64,000 nucleotides of DNA. Origin: Carya illinoinensis (Eukaryota; Streptophyta; Magnoliopsida; Fagales; Juglandaceae). The stretch is taken from NCBI RefSeq assembly GCF_018687715.1, contig NC_056758.1, positions 25,951,001 through 26,015,000 on the forward strand. The letters run 5' to 3'. Of the stretch, positions 61,698-64,000 are shown in pieces; within the stretch, counting starts at the first letter, position 1; every line of letters starts with the position of its first letter. The notes beneath the pieces are model-generated. The model saw only the letters and a list, made by a program, of their open reading frames with translations. It did no database searches and was not told the DNA's origin. A program made the translations under genes and the position numbers.

Positions 61698-61932
61698 GCT
61701 CGAGCGGAGGCTTTTGGCCGCTCGAGCGAATTCAGGCAGATTCAAACGCTCGACTGCCGCTCGACAGGGAGCTCGAGTGGGTTGCTGAAAAACGAAGATC
61801 GCTCGAGCGGAGACATTGGCCGCTCGAGCGAAATCAGGCAGAGTCGAACGCTCGATGTGCGCTCGATAGGACGCTCGAGCGAAATCAGGCAGAGTCGAAC
61901 GCTCGACGCGCGCTCGACTCCCCGCTCGAGCG
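61698..61932 (+). repeat. Palindromic GCTCGAGCG array in LTR U3
   Basis: Six exact GCTCGAGCG copies at 61698, 61720, 61801, 61822, 61873 and 61924, one variant GCTCGAGTG at 61771, and at least six CGCTCGA half-type sites. Spacer words repeat too: GGCCGCTCGAGCGAA twice and AAATCAGGCAGAGTCGAACG twice. The arrangement suggests two rounds of duplication of a roughly 100-bp module. Confidence 0.9.
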
Positions 61933-61976
61933 AACATCGTATTTTGACAGATTTTAGGTTTTCCGCCGTGGGACCA

Positions 61977-61984
61977 TATAAAAG
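61977..61984 (+). promoter_or_regulatory. TATA box of the LTR at 61665-62971
   Basis: TATAAAAG, 45 nt after the last GCTCGAGCG copy, in a typical U3 promoter position. Confidence 0.65.
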
Positions 61985-62971
61985 GCCATTCTTCACTCTA
62001 GAGCCGCGGTTTTTGACTGGAGAACACTCTTTGGGAGAGAAAAACATAGTTAGAGGGATTCAAATCATTTGTTTTGGAGACGGAATTCCAATTTATTGCA
62101 CGTACGTTGGATTCATACACGAGCACGGACGGGAGAAAGGCGTTGAATCGTTCCCTTGAGCTTTTGACGACCAGTTGAGGCTGCAAGGAGGATTTTTCAG
62201 TGTTTATTTTCTTCTTCCCATCTTCTCAGAACAATTATGGTGAATTCGTTTATGTTGAATTCCAATTCTAGCATGAGCTAAATTTTCTTCTTTCTAGGAA
62301 AACGATGTAACCTAATTCCGAACTATGCTTGTTTGTCCATGCTAATTTAATGCTATTCTCTATTTGTTTATCTGATTTATTCTGAGTTTAATGCTTCTAA
62401 TTAACTGGCCATTGATTAGATGATTATTAATCTTGTGATTTGCTATCGAAAGAGGGAATCATAGGGTAGATCTTGGACATTTCAGCATAGGTAAGTATAG
62501 AGATCGAAAGACTTGTATGAACCTGTGTAGTAATTAAATCATTGGTCTTATTGCGTTCTTGATTATTTAATTTGCATACTCTTGTGTGAATTGATAAACT
62601 AGAATCACTTCCAATTGACTATCGAAAGAGGCTTTTGGATGAATTAGAGATTTGCTAATAGACAAAAGAGGTTTAAGTTAAATTAGCTGGATGAGAAAAG
62701 CATAGTGAAGAATTATGGTGAAATCGATTTCCTAGAAGGTTTCTTCCCCATTGAATTTGATCTTTGAAAGTCAGTTTTATTTTATTTGCTTATTTCTCTT
62801 TGAGTTGATCTAAGTTTATTTGCAACTACAAAAACCTTAGCGATTCCTCTAGATAAAATTGAGATTAGTAAAATTTTGGTATTTGGCAAGAGTAAGGTAC
62901 CAATCCCTGAGGACGATACTCTACTTATTACTTTACTATAAAACTACGATACTGTGCACTTGCAGTTTTGC

Positions 62972-64000
62972 ACCGGTCAGAGGCCTGCCCTATAATATTA
63001 CTCCATAGCTTGTTTCCTTTTTCTTTCAACCTTCTGATTGTTTTCCTCATGGTTTTAATTAAGATTTCCCATGGCAGGGTGTAGAGCAACTGGTGGCAAT
63101 TATCTTGGATGGCCAGGAAGGGCTGGAGGCCAAGACTATTGGATGGCCGGGGTGTAGAACGACTCACTTCATTGATTCTCGAGCTTGGTGAGAGAGGTCG
63201 AGCTGCATGTGAGGGCAGGCTCGCCCAGAGACTTTAGTAGAGGTCGAGTAGCACTTAGGCATGAACTGGACTCATTGACCCTCACACATGGCTAGAGGGG
63301 GCCAAGTGGCATGTGAAAGGCCAGGCTCACCCAAAGACTTTAGCAGAGGTTGAGCAGCACTTAGGCATGAACTCGCCTTATTGACCCTCACGCTTGGTGA
63401 AAGGGGGTCAAGTGAAAAGTAAAGGTTGAGCTCACCCAGAGTATAAATAATTACTGGTATTCACTAACCTGAACTGTCTCATTGACATGTAGTGAAGGTC
63501 TGAGATGCTATCTAGTGGAGAAGACAATCTTTTTGAAGTTTCGTCAGGTAGTCGTAAGATTGACTCGCACTCCACTGAGGGAAGGGTAGGGGTGCCTCAA
63601 ACTACACACTCCTCTTCGAGCCCCTTGGGGGAGGTAATTAGCCCTTCACCATGACGGGGCCGGAAGTTGTTCAGGCAACCTCGGGGCAGTGCCCACTCTC
63701 CTCTGTGAGGGAGGTCAGGTTAGCACAACGGCTAGTCCCACTTGTTGACCATTGCAGGGAGGTAGTCTGTACAAACAGTTTGTGACTGGACCCACTCTCG
63801 CCCATTGACGCCATAGGGAAGGAAAGTGAGAGTCAAGCTAGCACTGTATCCACTCTTTGTCATGGCAGAGGTTGAGGTAAGTAGTTCAAGTGGCCCTAAG
63901 GCCGAACCCAATCATCTCCTTAGGGGAGGTCTGGTTGGCACGGGGCAATCCCATTTGTTAACCCTCGCGAGGAGGTAGTTTGTTTGGGCAGTTCCTGACT
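62972..64000. repeat. Retroelement debris with a 105-106-bp tandem repeat
   Basis: A unit beginning CGCCCAGAGACTTTAG at 63222 recurs at 63328 (CACCCAAAGACTTTAG) and its start again at 63433, with part of an earlier copy from about 63169. The period is 105-106 bp. Each unit has AGCACTTAGGCATGAACT and ATTGACCCTCAC words. From 63590 to the window end, looser repeats of GGGGAGGT(C/A) and CCCACT(C/T) words occur at 100-150 bp. No ORF with a domain is present. Such arrays are common in untranslated parts of Tat-lineage elements (inference). Confidence 0.5.

Larger units (their letters stand above)
61665..62971 (+). mobile_element. LTR, probably solo, of a gypsy (Athila/Tat-like) element
   Basis: Begins TGCAAAATTTC at 61665 and ends CAGTTTTGCA at 62971, so the two ends form a perfect 7-bp inverted repeat TGCAAAA/TTTTGCA. 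Inside are a GC-rich U3 array of GCTCGAGCG palindromes (61698-61932), TATA box TATAAAAG at 61977-61984, and a long AT-rich R-U5. The last 100 bp, with TCCCTGAGGACGATACTC and a TGTGCACTTGCAG word, resemble U5 ends of Athila/Tat LTRs. Flanking pentamers TGGCT and CCGGT do not match, so either the insertion is old or the boundaries are off by a few bases. No PBS follows. Confidence 0.6.

Noticed and set aside
61698..61932. CRISPR-like regular repeats
   Set aside because: Short palindromes with irregular spacing in a plant LTR; no Cas genes and a eukaryotic context.
61590..62159. 189-codon ORF over the GCTCGAGCG array
   Set aside because: Its repetitive R/S/E-rich product simply reflects the palindrome array; it spans the U3, TATA and leader of an LTR.

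Overview
This is a nuclear window from a flowering plant, apparently a woody eudicot. The evidence is spliced genes with GT-AG introns, a chloroplast-targeted dynamin-like GTPase, a FANTASTIC FOUR family gene, and a dense mix of Copia, Ty3/gypsy, hAT, CACTA, SINE and MITE sequence in an AT-rich background. The recurrent MITE beginning GGCCTCGTTTGG with TAA target duplications recalls repeats of Fagales or walnut-like trees, but that placement is an inference. Only two convincing host protein genes are present, both on the minus strand: a FAF-like regulator (22980-23723) and an 11-exon FZL gene (28122-35292) whose reconstructed CDS of 2772 nt (923 codons) stays in frame through every junction.

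Layout. 1-1195 is the right end of a CACTA-type DNA transposon with a dense subterminal array of TTCGAA-type motifs. 1196-6217 is AT-rich intergenic DNA with MITE remnants. 6218-14810 is a complete minus-strand Copia element (probably SIRE/Maximus-like) with near-identical 1.35 kb LTRs, a perfect TTAAT target duplication, PBS and PPT. Its gag-pol is broken in at least nine places, and it carries an antisense ORF with its own TATA box between pol and the 3' LTR. 14811-22979 is intergenic DNA with MITEs, a 137-bp tandem repeat, a (CT)n tract and a 1.08-kb hAT remnant (21220-22296). 22980-35500 is the genic island.

36695-55524 is a nested pile of Ty3/gypsy elements, all on the minus strand. Element B (Athila-like, up to 55524) has its left LTR interrupted by element A, an Athila-like deletion derivative lacking most of pol. 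A's right LTR is in turn split by a 1998-bp solo LTR with a perfect GAAGT duplication. To the left, element C has an LTR of the same family as the solo LTR, a non-coding interior, and a right LTR cut to about 35 bp where it meets A. 55525-64000 is old, GC-richer retrotransposon debris. It has two relics of a 'putative gypsy-type transposon' ORF, degenerate tandem repeats, an inverted pair of promoter-like modules, and an LTR (61665-62971) whose U3 region carries six copies of the palindromic GCTCGAGCG motif ahead of a TATA box.

The two host genes have no evident functional link; they are neighbours in a TE-rich region. The items most worth a second look are the antisense ORF of the Copia element, the GCTCGAGCG array, the twice-repeated RTCCCACATCG+TATA module, and the nesting history at 36.7-55.5 kb. 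No identity values or database hits were computed; all family calls rest on motifs read by eye.
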